Assembly (NCBI GenBank): GCA_018882885.1
Contig: VERG01000009.1
Span: 1 to 57,381 of the forward strand
DNA from: Candidatus Nanopelagicaceae bacterium
Lineage (GTDB): Bacteria > Actinomycetota > Actinomycetes > Nanopelagicales > Nanopelagicaceae
Length of the DNA: 57,381 nucleotides
Direction of reading: 5' to 3'
Shown: positions 36,698-45,801 of the stretch, in pieces
How the letters are laid out: each line of letters starts with the position of its first letter
Numbering within the stretch: position 1 is the first letter of the stretch
Made by a program: the position numbers and the translations under genes
The notes under the pieces: generated by a model
Told to the model about the DNA's origin: nothing
What the model saw: only the letters and a program-made list of their open reading frames with translations
The model's database searches: none

Positions 36698-36703
36698 TAA
36701 AAT
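36698..36703 (+). promoter_or_regulatory. -10 box for leaderless ftsE mRNA
   Basis: TAAAAT, 7 nt before the GTG at 36711. It decides the start over the upstream TTG at 36669. Confidence 0.6.
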
Positions 36704-36710
36704 CACACCC

Positions 36711-37400
36711 GTGATTCGCTTTGAAAATGTAACAAAGGTCTACTCCAAGACCGATCGCCCTGCTCTCGACAATGTGAGCATTGATATTGAAAAGGGCGAG
36801 TTTGTTTTTCTTGTGGGTCTATCAGGTTCTGGAAAATCTACCTTCCTTCGTTTGGTGCTTCGAGAGGAGAAGCCAACCTCTGGAACTATTCACGTTGCTG
36901 GTAAAGATTTAGGAACACTCTCAAATTGGAAAGTGCCTGAATTGCGCCGCCAGGTTGGCACGGTATTTCAAGATTTTCGTTTATTACCAAATAAGACTGT
37001 TGCCGAGAATGTGGCATTCACATTACATGTTTTAGGTTTTTCTAAGAAGGAAATTGCACGTGAGGTTCCCGAGGTATTAGAACTTGTTGGATTAGAAGAT
37101 AAAGCAGATCGCAAACCAGGGGAGTTGTCTGGTGGTGAGCAACAACGTGTAGCAATTGCTCGCGCATATGTGAGCAATCCAGCGATTCTCATTGCTGATG
37201 AGCCAACCGGAAACCTTGACCCAGCTACATCTGTTGGAATTATGAAGTTGCTAGATCGCATTAATCGCGAGGGCACCACTGTCGTGATGGCGACCCATGA
37301 TGCGGGAATTGTGGATCAGATGCGCAAGCGTGTTATTGAGTTAGACAAAGGCCAAGTCATTCGCGATCAGGCGCGTGGCGTGTACGGATATACGGGTTAA
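36711..37400 (+). CDS. ftsE: Cell division ATP-binding protein
   Basis: 229 aa from the GTG at 36711, matching the family's usual length and its [11 protein letters not shown] start. Walker [11 protein letters not shown]-loop VFQDFRLL, signature [14 protein letters not shown], Walker [14 protein letters not shown], and the H-loop histidine in ATHD. With FtsX it signals across the membrane to peptidoglycan hydrolases at division. The frame is open to a TTG at 36669 (243 aa), which lacks support. Confidence 0.95.
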   Translation: MIRFENVTKVYSKTDRPALDNVSIDIEKGEFVFLVGLSGSGKSTFLRLVLREEKPTSGTIHVAGKDLGTLSNWKVPELRRQVGTVFQDFRLLPNKTVAENVAFTLHVLGFSKKEIAREVPEVLELVGLEDKADRKPGELSGGEQQRVAIARAYVSNPAILIADEPTGNLDPATSVGIMKLLDRINREGTTVVMATHDAGIVDQMRKRVIELDKGQVIRDQARGVYGYTG

Positions 37401-37402
37401 TC

Positions 37403-38305
37403 ATGCGCGCAAGATTTATTTTGAGTGAAGTTGGAATTGGACTCCGCCGAAACCTCACAATGACCTTCGCCGTCGTAATCACCGTGGCGATTTCCTTGTC
37501 GTTGCTAGGTATCGGATTGCTTTCCAACGCCCAGGTTCGGGTTATGAAGGATTATTGGTACGACAAGATTGAGGTGTCGGTCTACCTCTGCGGTTCTCTG
37601 TCAGATTCACCATCTTGCTCTGGCGGAGTTGTTACCCCCGAGCAACGTCTTGAGATTCAAAATGATTTAGAAGAGTTGCCGGTTGTTGAGACGGTTTACT
37701 ACGAGTCTCAATCAGAGGCATTTGAGCGATTCCAAGAGCGGTTTAAGGATTCCGCTATTTCACAAAATGTCACCGCAAATCAATTACCGGAATCTTTCCG
37801 AGTTAAATTGAAAGACCCAACTCAGTTTGCTGTTGTGCAAAGCGCTTTTTCGGGAAGACCTGGAGTTGATGTTGTCCAAGACCAGAGATCAATTTTAGAG
37901 AAATTCTTCCGCTTGCTAAATGTCTTGCGAGATGGAGCCTTGGCGATCGGCTTTGCTAGCGTTCTAACGGCCGCTTTATTGATTAGTAATACTTTAAGAA
38001 TCGCGGCCTTTAATCGTCGCCGTGAAACCAATGTAATGAAACTAGTTGGCGCGAGTTCATTTTCAATTCAGCTTCCTTTTATTCTTGAGGGAGTCTTCTC
38101 GGCAATTCTTGGTTGGGGCTTCTCTGTAGGTCTTCTATCGGGATTGAAATACGTTATTGATGATCGAATCGCTCCTTTGTTAACCTTCACAAACTTCTTC
38201 ACCTGGAGCGATGTTTGGTTGGCATCGGCTTATTTGTTGGCAACTGGAGTGGTGGTTTCATCACTGGCCTCAGTGCTGACTTTGCGTAAGTACTTGAAGG
38301 TCTAG
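37403..38305 (+). CDS. ftsX: Cell division protein FtsX
   Basis: 300 aa. First membrane helix near residues 20-40, an outer domain with a cysteine pair (YLCGSLSDSPSCSGG), then three membrane helices in the C-terminal half. Two nt after ftsE, so co-translated. The outer domain normally binds an amidase activator or peptidoglycan hydrolase. Confidence 0.94.
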   Translation: MRARFILSEVGIGLRRNLTMTFAVVITVAISLSLLGIGLLSNAQVRVMKDYWYDKIEVSVYLCGSLSDSPSCSGGVVTPEQRLEIQNDLEELPVVETVYYESQSEAFERFQERFKDSAISQNVTANQLPESFRVKLKDPTQFAVVQSAFSGRPGVDVVQDQRSILEKFFRLLNVLRDGALAIGFASVLTAALLISNTLRIAAFNRRRETNVMKLVGASSFSIQLPFILEGVFSAILGWGFSVGLLSGLKYVIDDRIAPLLTFTNFFTWSDVWLASAYLLATGVVVSSLASVLTLRKYLKV

Positions 38306-38350
38306 TTCGCTCCTTTTAGGTATTAGATGCCTTCTTAGGCGTTAGATATT

Positions 38351-38445
38351 ATCTGAGCTGTTAGTTATCGGCTGAGCTGTTAGTTATCGGCTGAGGTGTT
38401 AGTTATCGGCTGAGGTGTTAGTTATCGGCTGAGGTGTTAGTTAAC
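38351..38445 (+). repeat. 19-bp tandem repeat, five copies, between ftsX and the S41 protease gene
   Basis: Units of GGCTGAGGTGTTAGTTATC at 38351, 38370, 38389, 38408 and 38427. The two first have GAGC instead of GAGG and the last ends in AAC. An older, decayed unit may precede (CTTAGGCGTTAGATATT). Non-coding in all frames by stops. Confidence 0.93.
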
Positions 38446-38596
38446 TTCTCTGTTAATAGAATTCTTCTGAGGTAATGGATTGAGAGTCGGTAAGCTCAAT
38501 TTCGTTCCAAGGGACTTGAGAAACCGACCCAAATTGAGTTACCTTTCGTGTCAGGATTTGCTGGTTTACTAAGAAGATATGTCGGAGTTATAGCTG

Positions 38597-39946
38597 ATGT
38601 CGAAAAAGAGTGGTGGCCAAACCGGCGTCGGTAAGCAGCGCAAAAAAGCCTTAGAGTCCTCGAAACCCAAGACCAAGACCGCCAATTTTGAGGGAAGAAA
38701 AAAGACAAGCAAAGTCTCTAGTTCTACATCTAGCATAGGGAAAGTCCAAGAAAAACCTGCAGTGATTCGGGGAAACTCTAGTACTACAGAGACGCCAACT
38801 GGATTATGGCCAGTCAAACCAGAATCTAAATTCTTTCTTTCCGATCAACTCCGTCGAATTTCTATTTTGGCAATCTGCTCAACACTACTTTTTGGAATTG
38901 GGGTTCAAGTAGGCAAAAGTAGTAATGGAACTTTGGTTGATAACGCAATTGACAAAGTTTTAGAAACTGGAGCTCAAGAGTTGGACCGAAAGGTTTTGGA
39001 GAGGGCTGCGATTTCAGGCGTTCTTAAAGCGACTGGCGATGAGTGGGCGAACTACTTCCCGAAGAGTGCGTTGGAAGTCTTGCAAGAACAGAATTCCAAT
39101 ACCTTTACTGGCATCGGGGTATGGTTAACCAAGACGCGAAGTGGTCAGATAAAAATATCCTCCATTCAGGATGATTCCCCTGCCGCGAAATCTGGAATTC
39201 TTCCCGGGGATCAAATACTGGAAATAAACGGAACAGATGTAAGAGGTGCCTCCCTTACCTCGGTTGTTTCAATTATTCGTGGCAGTACCGGCAAGAGAAT
39301 TGAACTTCTTGTCGCTAGAGGTGAGAAAAAAGTTCTAGCTTCTCTTTCTGCTAAGAAAATCGTTGCTCGTTCGGTTGAGGCAACTCAAGTTGCAAAGGGA
39401 GTTGCACTTCTGGAGATTGCTAATTTTGCCCAGGGAACTACTCAGGAAGTAAAAGTCGCCCTACAGAACTTGAATTTTAACTCTGGAGTAATAATTGATT
39501 TGAGGGATAACCCTGGAGGTTTAATTGAAGAGGCGGTAGGAGTTTCCGAGTTGTTCATTAATCGTGGGGTTATTGTTTCTTATCAAGTAAATGACAATGA
39601 GAGAGTGTTCACGGCGAAGAATTCAAGTCCGATAAAGTCTCCAGTAGTGGTGATCGTGAACCGAAATACTGCTAGTTCTGCTGAAATCTTGGCAGGGGCA
39701 TTTCAGGATCGCAACAGAGGTGTTGTCATAGGAGAACGCACTTATGGCAAGGGTTCGGTTCAAGAGTTTGTCACTTTAAGTGATGGATCAAGAATTGAAT
39801 TAACTGTTGCATTGTTTAGAACTCCAAGCGGCAGGGCTATAGAAGAGTTTGGAATAACCCCGGATCTAGAGGTAATTGATTCCCAGGTGGGCTTGAAGGC
39901 TCTGCAAGTGCTAGGCGGATTGGCCGCGCTCGTTTCTCAAAAATAA
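38597..39946 (+). CDS. S41-family C-terminal processing peptidase (CtpA-like)
   Basis: 449 aa. Basic, low-complexity cytoplasmic N-terminus (about residues 1-85), one membrane helix (86-104), a PDZ domain around 165-240 (TFTGIGVWL, GILPGDQILEING) and the protease core: S361 in NRNTASSAE and K385 in TYGKGSVQE form the catalytic dyad. Cleaves envelope proteins from their C-terminus. SD GGAG upstream. Downstream comes smpB, as in related genomes. Confidence 0.93.
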   Translation: MSKKSGGQTGVGKQRKKALESSKPKTKTANFEGRKKTSKVSSSTSSIGKVQEKPAVIRGNSSTTETPTGLWPVKPESKFFLSDQLRRISILAICSTLLFGIGVQVGKSSNGTLVDNAIDKVLETGAQELDRKVLERAAISGVLKATGDEWANYFPKSALEVLQEQNSNTFTGIGVWLTKTRSGQIKISSIQDDSPAAKSGILPGDQILEINGTDVRGASLTSVVSIIRGSTGKRIELLVARGEKKVLASLSAKKIVARSVEATQVAKGVALLEIANFAQGTTQEVKVALQNLNFNSGVIIDLRDNPGGLIEEAVGVSELFINRGVIVSYQVNDNERVFTAKNSSPIKSPVVVIVNRNTASSAEILAGAFQDRNRGVVIGERTYGKGSVQEFVTLSDGSRIELTVALFRTPSGRAIEEFGITPDLEVIDSQVGLKALQVLGGLAALVSQK

Positions 39947-40024
39947 GCCGAGTTTTGCTGGAAAAATTTCGTACTTAGTTTCACAGACATAGCTAGGCAA
40001 TCAAAAATACTTGGGCAAACTCGA

Positions 40025-40030
40025 TACCCT
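40025..40030 (+). promoter_or_regulatory. -10 box for leaderless smpB mRNA
   Basis: TACCCT, 6 nt before the GTG at 40037; no SD. Confidence 0.45.
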
Positions 40031-40036
40031 TGCTCT

Positions 40037-40543
40037 GTGGTTAAGGAAATAGGAAAGAAGTTAATTGCCCAGAATAAGAAGGGGCGTCATGACTATTTCA
40101 TTGACGAGGTTTTTGAGGCCGGCTTGGTATTGATGGGTACCGAGGTAAAGTCTTTGCGGGCTGGGCGAGCAACGTTAACTGATGGGTATGCCGTTGTTGA
40201 GGATGGAGAACTTTGGTTGAGCGGGGTTCACATCCCGGAGTACAACGAGGGCTCGTGGACCAATCACGAACCTAGACGTAAGAGAAAACTTCTCCTTAAT
40301 CGCCGCGAAATAGCAAAGTTGATTGGAAAATTGAAAGAGGGCGGGATTACTTTGATTCCACTAACCCTTTACTTTAAAGATGGGAAGGCGAAGGTGGAAC
40401 TTGGTCTTGCCCGTGGAAAGAAAGCGCATGATAAGCGTGCATCTCTTATGGAAAAGCAAGCGAGTCGAGAGGTTGATCGAGAACTTTCACGTCGCGCTTC
40501 AGGTAAAGGTGGGTCATCACGCCGAGGAAGTTACGAGGATTAG
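40037..40543 (+). CDS. smpB: SsrA-binding protein SmpB
   Basis: 168 aa. [34 protein letters not shown] and the basic C-terminal tail ([26 protein letters not shown]) are characteristic. Carries tmRNA to stalled ribosomes; the tmRNA gene is 156 nt downstream. GTG start. Confidence 0.96.
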   Translation: MVKEIGKKLIAQNKKGRHDYFIDEVFEAGLVLMGTEVKSLRAGRATLTDGYAVVEDGELWLSGVHIPEYNEGSWTNHEPRRKRKLLLNRREIAKLIGKLKEGGITLIPLTLYFKDGKAKVELGLARGKKAHDKRASLMEKQASREVDRELSRRASGKGGSSRRGSYED

Positions 40544-40699
40544 ATTTTGAGTTCGGGCAATCGGCCGCTTGTTTTGCTGGACACACCCGAAACTACTGAT
40601 TGAGAAAGAAAATACTGATTACGCTGGGAATAACTTGGTAGTTAGCTCGGTTGCGCCTAACGTACAATTACCTTTCAGCTTCTAATCCACGTTAATCGC

Positions 40700-41070
40700 G
40701 GGGGTGAACGGTCTCGACTTCGATTGTTGAGCCAGGGGAAGCGGGCCGAGGAAGCCGGGATGATCTCGTTAACCACACAAACCCGTGCATATAAACAGAC
40801 GCAGATAAAACTTCGTCTGATTACGATCTCGCTGCCTAAGCGAGCGCTGTAATCCGTTGCCCTGAGCTTGCTCTCGCCTCAGGATCCAACGTCGATAGAG
40901 AGCTTACTAACCGATAGCGTTGTGACTGTCGGAAAGGACATCTAACACAACTGAGTTCGTCGGTTACTTGTGTGCGTGAGAACCGGGACTGAGAAAACGA
41001 CTAGCACACTACGCCCGTAGAAGCCCTGTATCAGTGTCGAAGGACCCGGGTTCGATTCCCGGCACCTCCA
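40700..41070 (+). ncRNA. ssrA: Transfer-messenger RNA
   Basis: 5' end GGGGGTGAACGGTCTCGAC pairs its first seven bases with CACCTCC before discriminator A at 41070; the T-arm CCGGG-TTCGATT-CCCGG is present. 371 nt. The tag frame starts at GCA 40801 and reads ADKTSSDYDLAA, then TAA at 40837-40839. CCA is not encoded. Rescues stalled ribosomes with SmpB and marks the peptide for Clp proteases. Confidence 0.95.
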
Positions 41071-41223
41071 CCCGTTAGTACTTTTTATTGGTTGCTGGCG
41101 CCGTCGATTATCAATTGGACCGAGAGCTTTCTACTGATACCGAATTTCACGGCCTTAATCTCTTACTGAAATTGCAGCCTATTAATAATCTTTTTGCATC
41201 TTTAGATAATTCAAAGTATCCAT
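41071..41223. other. Spacer after tmRNA
   Basis: 153 bp, no gene, repeat or clear terminator recognised. Confidence 0.4.
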
Positions 41224-41514
41224 CTATTGCTTGCCGAATAATTTAAAAAGCGCCAGAGATCCCGTAGTTATGCCAATAAGCCCGATAATCGAACCGCCAA
41301 GACCAAAGTCAAGTGTCAGTAACCGCATCCCGACAAGGATGGCAGGAATGCTTAGTATTAGAATCACAAAAGAATAAATCCTAGAAATAAGAACACTGGG
41401 GCGCAAGTGAGCTCTTTTGTACCTTTTAAATAAAAAAACAAAAAATAACGAAGCTGGACCGCCAATACTTGCTATCGAAACGATTAAGGCTGCGAGCAGC
41501 GCCAGTGATTCCAC
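41224..41514 (-). CDS. Small membrane protein (unknown)
   Basis: 96 aa with three hydrophobic segments: residues 5-30, 45-65 and 70-90. GTG start at 41514 is supported by a TACTAT -10 box 6 nt upstream. No family recognised. Confidence 0.65.
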   Translation of the reverse strand: MESLALLAALIVSIASIGGPASLFFVFLFKRYKRAHLRPSVLISRIYSFVILILSIPAILVGMRLLTLDFGLGGSIIGLIGITTGSLALFKLFGKQ

Positions 41515-41520
41515 ATATGA

Positions 41521-41526
41521 ATAGTA
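41521..41526 (-). promoter_or_regulatory. -10 box for leaderless small membrane protein mRNA
   Basis: TACTAT on the minus strand, 6 nt before the GTG at 41514. Confidence 0.5.
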
Positions 41527-41550
41527 ATCCCGAGATTCTTATTCGAACTG

Positions 41551-42888
41551 TTAGGCAGACTCATGTATCGGTCGAGCCGGAACAATAAACTCCTTGCCCG
41601 CGGGAGAAATCCATCGGCAGGAACCATCGGCAAAACTCTCTAAATGCCAACCATCATGAGTTTTCATACGATGATGGCGACGACAAAGCAGCCCAAGATT
41701 TTCTGGAGATGTTTGTCCGCCCTCCTCCCAAGGAATCGCGTGATCAATATCTGAAACTCTTGCAGGTTGACTGCACCCCGGGAACCTGCAGGTTCGATCA
41801 CGTGCGGTTAAGAAATCAACTAAAGATTGTGACGGCATGTAACTTTCCCTACCGAGACTGAGTAAGTTGCCAGTGCCTGGATCTGTAATGAATTTTCGCC
41901 ATTTTGCATCACTGGAAAGTTGTCTTGCTACTGAGGCTGGAATTGGTCCATAACCATTGAGTTCTGCAGGGTTGTCAGCTAAACCGAGAGCTGTAGGTAG
42001 ATCCATAGTTATATTTATCGAAACTGGGCGACGATGCGGCTGATAATCATCAGAAATTCGGGCCAACAAATCGCCGCAAATCTCAGCCAAAGCATCGGCG
42101 CGCTTCATCTCGATATTGCGATTGTCGAGAGACTGGTGATTCCCAAAATCTTCCTTGGAGTTTAGAGAACAACTCCTTCTATCTCTCATAGAAATCAAAG
42201 AATTTATAGAGAGCATTACTGTTTGAGCATCCTCTATCGGCAAGAGAGCAATAAGTGTTGCCATTCCATCACCTTCGGGGTACATGCGAACGGAGCGTGT
42301 GTCACGGGCAGCGACAACTTTTTCTTCAAAACTCTCAGGAGATGCCTGGGCGAAAAGGGTTCGAAGCTTGCGTCCAACCTGTGCTGGAGTATGAAACTCA
42401 GCATGAGCTAGGGCCTTGTTTTCGATTATCAATAAATCTTCAGTCGAAATACCCCGCTTAATCGCCTCGGTAGATTCACGCGCAATCAAGGTCGCGTGGC
42501 TTGGTGAGATGTCACCATTTGCCAAAGCCTCACATGTTGCGGGTAAGTGATTAGTGAGCACTCGAGCCACATCTATGCGTATTTGTGCGGTACTGGAGGA
42601 TAGACGAAGGGCGGTAGCCACATCCTCTCGCTCGGACTCATCAACACCCTCCCAAAGATCTGAGCTTTCGGAGGGCTCAGAACCGGCGATTGCCAGAGTC
42701 GCGCGCTGGATGAGTGAGGTCAACCAGGAGTTTTGTTTCTCTAAAGCGGCTAAGTAATCGATTTTGCCTGCAGTTGTGAGGTTCTCTGGATTGATACCAA
42801 TCAAGTGACCCAGTGGTTCGTAACCGCCAGGTTGGTTGAGCAGCTCAATAAGCTGCTCTTCGACTGGTTTTTCTAGGGTGACTCGCAT
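41551..42888 (-). CDS. DUF222 protein with C-terminal HNH nuclease domain (13E12 type)
   Basis: 445 aa. N-terminal DUF222 helical domain, C-terminal HNH: RDRTCRFPGCSQPARVSDIDHAIPWEEGG then NLGLLCRRHHRMKTHDGW, with both zinc-type cysteine pairs and the catalytic H. This family, repeated in mycobacteria as 13E12, is found in multiple copies in actinobacteria, with unknown role. CAGAAT lies 6 nt before the ATG, a weaker leaderless candidate. Confidence 0.92.
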   Translation of the reverse strand: MRVTLEKPVEEQLIELLNQPGGYEPLGHLIGINPENLTTAGKIDYLAALEKQNSWLTSLIQRATLAIAGSEPSESSDLWEGVDESEREDVATALRLSSSTAQIRIDVARVLTNHLPATCEALANGDISPSHATLIARESTEAIKRGISTEDLLIIENKALAHAEFHTPAQVGRKLRTLFAQASPESFEEKVVAARDTRSVRMYPEGDGMATLIALLPIEDAQTVMLSINSLISMRDRRSCSLNSKEDFGNHQSLDNRNIEMKRADALAEICGDLLARISDDYQPHRRPVSINITMDLPTALGLADNPAELNGYGPIPASVARQLSSDAKWRKFITDPGTGNLLSLGRESYMPSQSLVDFLTARDRTCRFPGCSQPARVSDIDHAIPWEEGGQTSPENLGLLCRRHHRMKTHDGWHLESFADGSCRWISPAGKEFIVPARPIHESA

Positions 42889-42962
42889 AGGAGAATTCTG
42901 TAATAAGGCACTGACAAAAAGCCGATGTAAAAGTATTTAAATTAGTAAGTTGTGGAAAAGAA

Positions 42963-44354
42963 TTAAAGCGCTTTCAGCGCACCAACTACCTTAGTCAAAG
43001 AAGCCTTTGCATCACCAAACAACAAAGTGGTCTTGGAATCAAACAAAAGCTCATTTTCAATACCAGCAAAACCTGGTCGCATTGATCGCTTCAAGAAAAT
43101 AACATTTCCCGCCTGCGCAACATCCAAAATCGGCATTCCGTAAATAGGGCATCCCGGAGTGGTCTTAGCCGCCGGGTTTACAACATCATTTGCACCGATA
43201 ATCAACGCCACATCAGTTTGTGGGAAGGTGGGATTAACCTCTTCCATCTCTGATAGTTGTTCATAAGGAACATTGGCCTCCGCTAACAAAACATTCATAT
43301 GTCCTGGCATACGACCTGCCACCGGATGAATTCCGTAGGCGACATCAATTCCCTTAGCCGTTAACAGATCAGCTAATTCACGAACTGTATGTTGTGCCTG
43401 TGCCACCGCTAATCCAAAGCCAGGAACGATTACTACTCGACGGGCGTAGTTCAACAAGATGGCAACATCATCAGGGGTTCCAGATTTAACCGGCCTAGTT
43501 TCAGATGCCGTACCAGCCTCCTGAGGCTTTGCGGTAAATGCTCCAAATAAAGTGCCAAATAAAGAGCGCCCCATGGCCTCTGCCATCAATCGGGTCAAAA
43601 TAGTTCCCGATGCTCCCACCAAAGTTCCGGCGATAATCAACAAGGTTGCATCCAATACATAGCCGCCTGCAGCAACAGTTAAGCCAGTAAAGGCGTTTAA
43701 GAGCGAGATAACTATCGGAACATCCGCGCCGCCTACTGGCAATACAAATAGAACGCCGAACAGTAAAGAGAGCGCAGCCAAAACTAGTAATGGGGTAGTT
43801 CCTAATTCCATTACCACCCAAACCGCGCTTGCTAATGTTCCTATCAAAGTCGCCGCAATTACAAATCTGCCACCAGGGAAAACGACAGGACGGGTTGTCA
43901 TTAACTCCTGCAACTTCAAGAATGTAACGATTGAACCCGAGAATGAAACACATCCCACAAGAACGGTAAATACAGTTGCGATAACTACGCCGGTGGATGC
44001 GGTATTGCCTAGCTTCAAGTACTCCACAATTGCCACAAGTGCAGCTGCGCCGCCACCTACACCGTTAAATAAAGCGACTAGCTGCGGCATCGCGGTCATC
44101 TGCACTTTTCGCGCGGCCGGAACACCAACCAAAACACCAAAGGCTATTGCACCCAAAATCCAACCCAAGTTATTTAGCGGAAGCTCATTACCCTCAGATG
44201 CGTAGAAGAAGACCGCAATGGTTGCAACGGTTGCGCCAATTGCACCCAAAATATTTCCACGACGTGCGGTGCGTGGATGAGAAAGTCCCTTCAACGCCAA
44301 AATAAACATGACACCTGCGCCAAGGCCAATTAAATCGTAAATAGTGCGGCTCAT
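42963..44354 (-). CDS. pntB: Proton-translocating NAD(P) transhydrogenase, beta subunit
   Basis: 463 aa. N-terminal nine or so membrane helices, and C-terminal NADP-binding domain III (VVIVPGFGLAVAQAQH, GANDVVNPA). Uses proton motive force to make NADPH from NADH. Overlaps pntAB by 4 nt with SD GGTGA. An actinorhodopsin in the same genome could supply part of the driving gradient. Confidence 0.94.
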   Translation of the reverse strand: MSRTIYDLIGLGAGVMFILALKGLSHPRTARRGNILGAIGATVATIAVFFYASEGNELPLNNLGWILGAIAFGVLVGVPAARKVQMTAMPQLVALFNGVGGGAAALVAIVEYLKLGNTASTGVVIATVFTVLVGCVSFSGSIVTFLKLQELMTTRPVVFPGGRFVIAATLIGTLASAVWVVMELGTTPLLVLAALSLLFGVLFVLPVGGADVPIVISLLNAFTGLTVAAGGYVLDATLLIIAGTLVGASGTILTRLMAEAMGRSLFGTLFGAFTAKPQEAGTASETRPVKSGTPDDVAILLNYARRVVIVPGFGLAVAQAQHTVRELADLLTAKGIDVAYGIHPVAGRMPGHMNVLLAEANVPYEQLSEMEEVNPTFPQTDVALIIGANDVVNPAAKTTPGCPIYGMPILDVAQAGNVIFLKRSMRPGFAGIENELLFDSKTTLLFGDAKASLTKVVGALKAL

Positions 44355-44665
44355 TTTTTATCACCAGAGCCTTGACTAGCACGGTTACCAGACTTGCCCT
44401 TGAACATCTCGAGCATTCGATCTGTTACAACAAATCCGCCCACCATGTTGATGGTTGCCAGAACAATCGCCGCAACCGATAGCCCTAACTCTAAATTTGT
44501 TTCGCTGTGATCAGCCACAATAATCGCACCAACCAAAATCACGCCATGAATCGCGTTTGCACCACTCATTAATGGAGTATGCAGAGTCGAGGAAACCTTC
44601 GAAACAACCTCAAAACCAACAAAAACAGCGAGTACAAAGATAGTAATTATCGCTACTAAATCCAT
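44351..44665 (-). CDS. pntAB: NAD(P) transhydrogenase, small membrane alpha subunit
   Basis: 104 aa, three membrane helices (DLVAIITIFVLAVFVGFEVVSKV, GVILVGAIIVA, VAAIVLATINMVGGFVV) with the TPLMSGANAIHGVIL motif. Corresponds to the C-terminal membrane part of E. coli PntA, encoded separately here as in many actinobacteria. SD AGGTGA. Confidence 0.92.
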   Translation of the reverse strand: MDLVAIITIFVLAVFVGFEVVSKVSSTLHTPLMSGANAIHGVILVGAIIVADHSETNLELGLSVAAIVLATINMVGGFVVTDRMLEMFKGKSGNRASQGSGDKK

Positions 44666-44673
44666 AGTTTCAC

Positions 44674-45789
44674 CTATACGCCCTTCCGAACTTCGCCACC
44701 ATGTGTCAGGGCCGCCGCATTAATAATCTCATCTGCGAAATCGGGAACAATCGCACCATCTTTGCTCATTAACAAAAGCAGGTTCACAACATTTCGGGAG
44801 TAGAGATATGAAGCATGGAAGGGGAGCTGGCTCGGAACATCTTTGCCACCCCAAATCTTTATGCCATTTGAGGTAATAACAATCTCTCCAGACTTGGAAC
44901 CTTCGACATTGCCACCACTCTCAGCAGCCAAATCAACAATTACTGAACCCTCTGCCATTGACTCATACATCTCTTTAGTAACTAATCTTGGCGCTGGTCG
45001 ACCTGGTACCGCAGCAGTGGTAATCAAAACATGTGACTTAGAAATGTAAGGTTTTAACAATTCACGTTGTTTTGCGGCCCGGTCCTCAGTCATTTCGCGG
45101 GCATATCCGCCAGCGCCTTCCAATGCCTCAAGTTCTAACTCAATGAAACTTGCACCCATAGATTTAACTTCATCTGCAGATGATGGCCTGACATCGTAAG
45201 CTGAAACCACCGCACCAAGTCGACGTGCGGTTGCAATCGCCTGTAATCCAGCAACTCCAGCACCTAACACCAAAACATTTGCTGGTGTAACGGTTCCTGC
45301 AGCGGTCATTAATAATGGGAAAAACCGCGGTGATAAATCCGCAGCGACCAAGGCGGCGCGGTATCCAGCGCAAAGAGCTTGTGAGGTAAGGGCGTCCATG
45401 GATTGGGCACGAGAAATGCGTGGTACCGCCTCCAAAGAAAATGCAGTGACTCCGGCCTTAGCAAATGCGTTTATGGAGTCTTGTGCACTCGAAGGTGATA
45501 GAAATGAAATTGTTATGGCGCCAGATTTTAAAGTGCTAGCGACATCAGCGCTTAATGGCTGCACGGAAAGTATTACATCAGCATTTTTTAATTCGCCAGC
45601 TATTGCGCCGGCATCGCAAACAATCGCCCCAGCCGATTTGTAGGCTTCATCTGCAGCGCCAGCATTTAAACCGGCACCCGATTGAATAACGACTTCAAGA
45701 CCGGCGCGAGTTAATTTAGAAATAATGTCAGGCAACAAAGCCACACGTTTTTCGCCGCTTTTTACCTCAGCTGGAACGACAACGCGCAT
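44674..45789 (-). CDS. pntAA: NAD(P) transhydrogenase, NAD-binding alpha subunit
   Basis: 371 aa, domain I, related to alanine dehydrogenase: RVVVPAEVKSGEKRVALLP at the start, VLVLGAGVAGLQAIATARRLGAVV Rossmann unit, and VIVDLAAESGGN. Starts 9 nt after argF, with its own -10 TAGGCT overlapping the argF stop. Confidence 0.93.
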   Translation of the reverse strand: MRVVVPAEVKSGEKRVALLPDIISKLTRAGLEVVIQSGAGLNAGAADEAYKSAGAIVCDAGAIAGELKNADVILSVQPLSADVASTLKSGAITISFLSPSSAQDSINAFAKAGVTAFSLEAVPRISRAQSMDALTSQALCAGYRAALVAADLSPRFFPLLMTAAGTVTPANVLVLGAGVAGLQAIATARRLGAVVSAYDVRPSSADEVKSMGASFIELELEALEGAGGYAREMTEDRAAKQRELLKPYISKSHVLITTAAVPGRPAPRLVTKEMYESMAEGSVIVDLAAESGGNVEGSKSGEIVITSNGIKIWGGKDVPSQLPFHASYLYSRNVVNLLLLMSKDGAIVPDFADEIINAAALTHGGEVRKGV

Positions 45790-45795
45790 CTGTAA

Positions 45796-45801
45796 AGCCT
45801 A
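45796..45801 (-). promoter_or_regulatory. -10 box for leaderless pntAA mRNA
   Basis: TAGGCT on the minus strand, 6 nt before the ATG at 45789; it overlaps the end of argF. Confidence 0.5.

Noticed and set aside
38351-38445. CRISPR array
   Set aside because: The 19-bp units are directly adjacent with no spacers, and no cas genes are present in the window.
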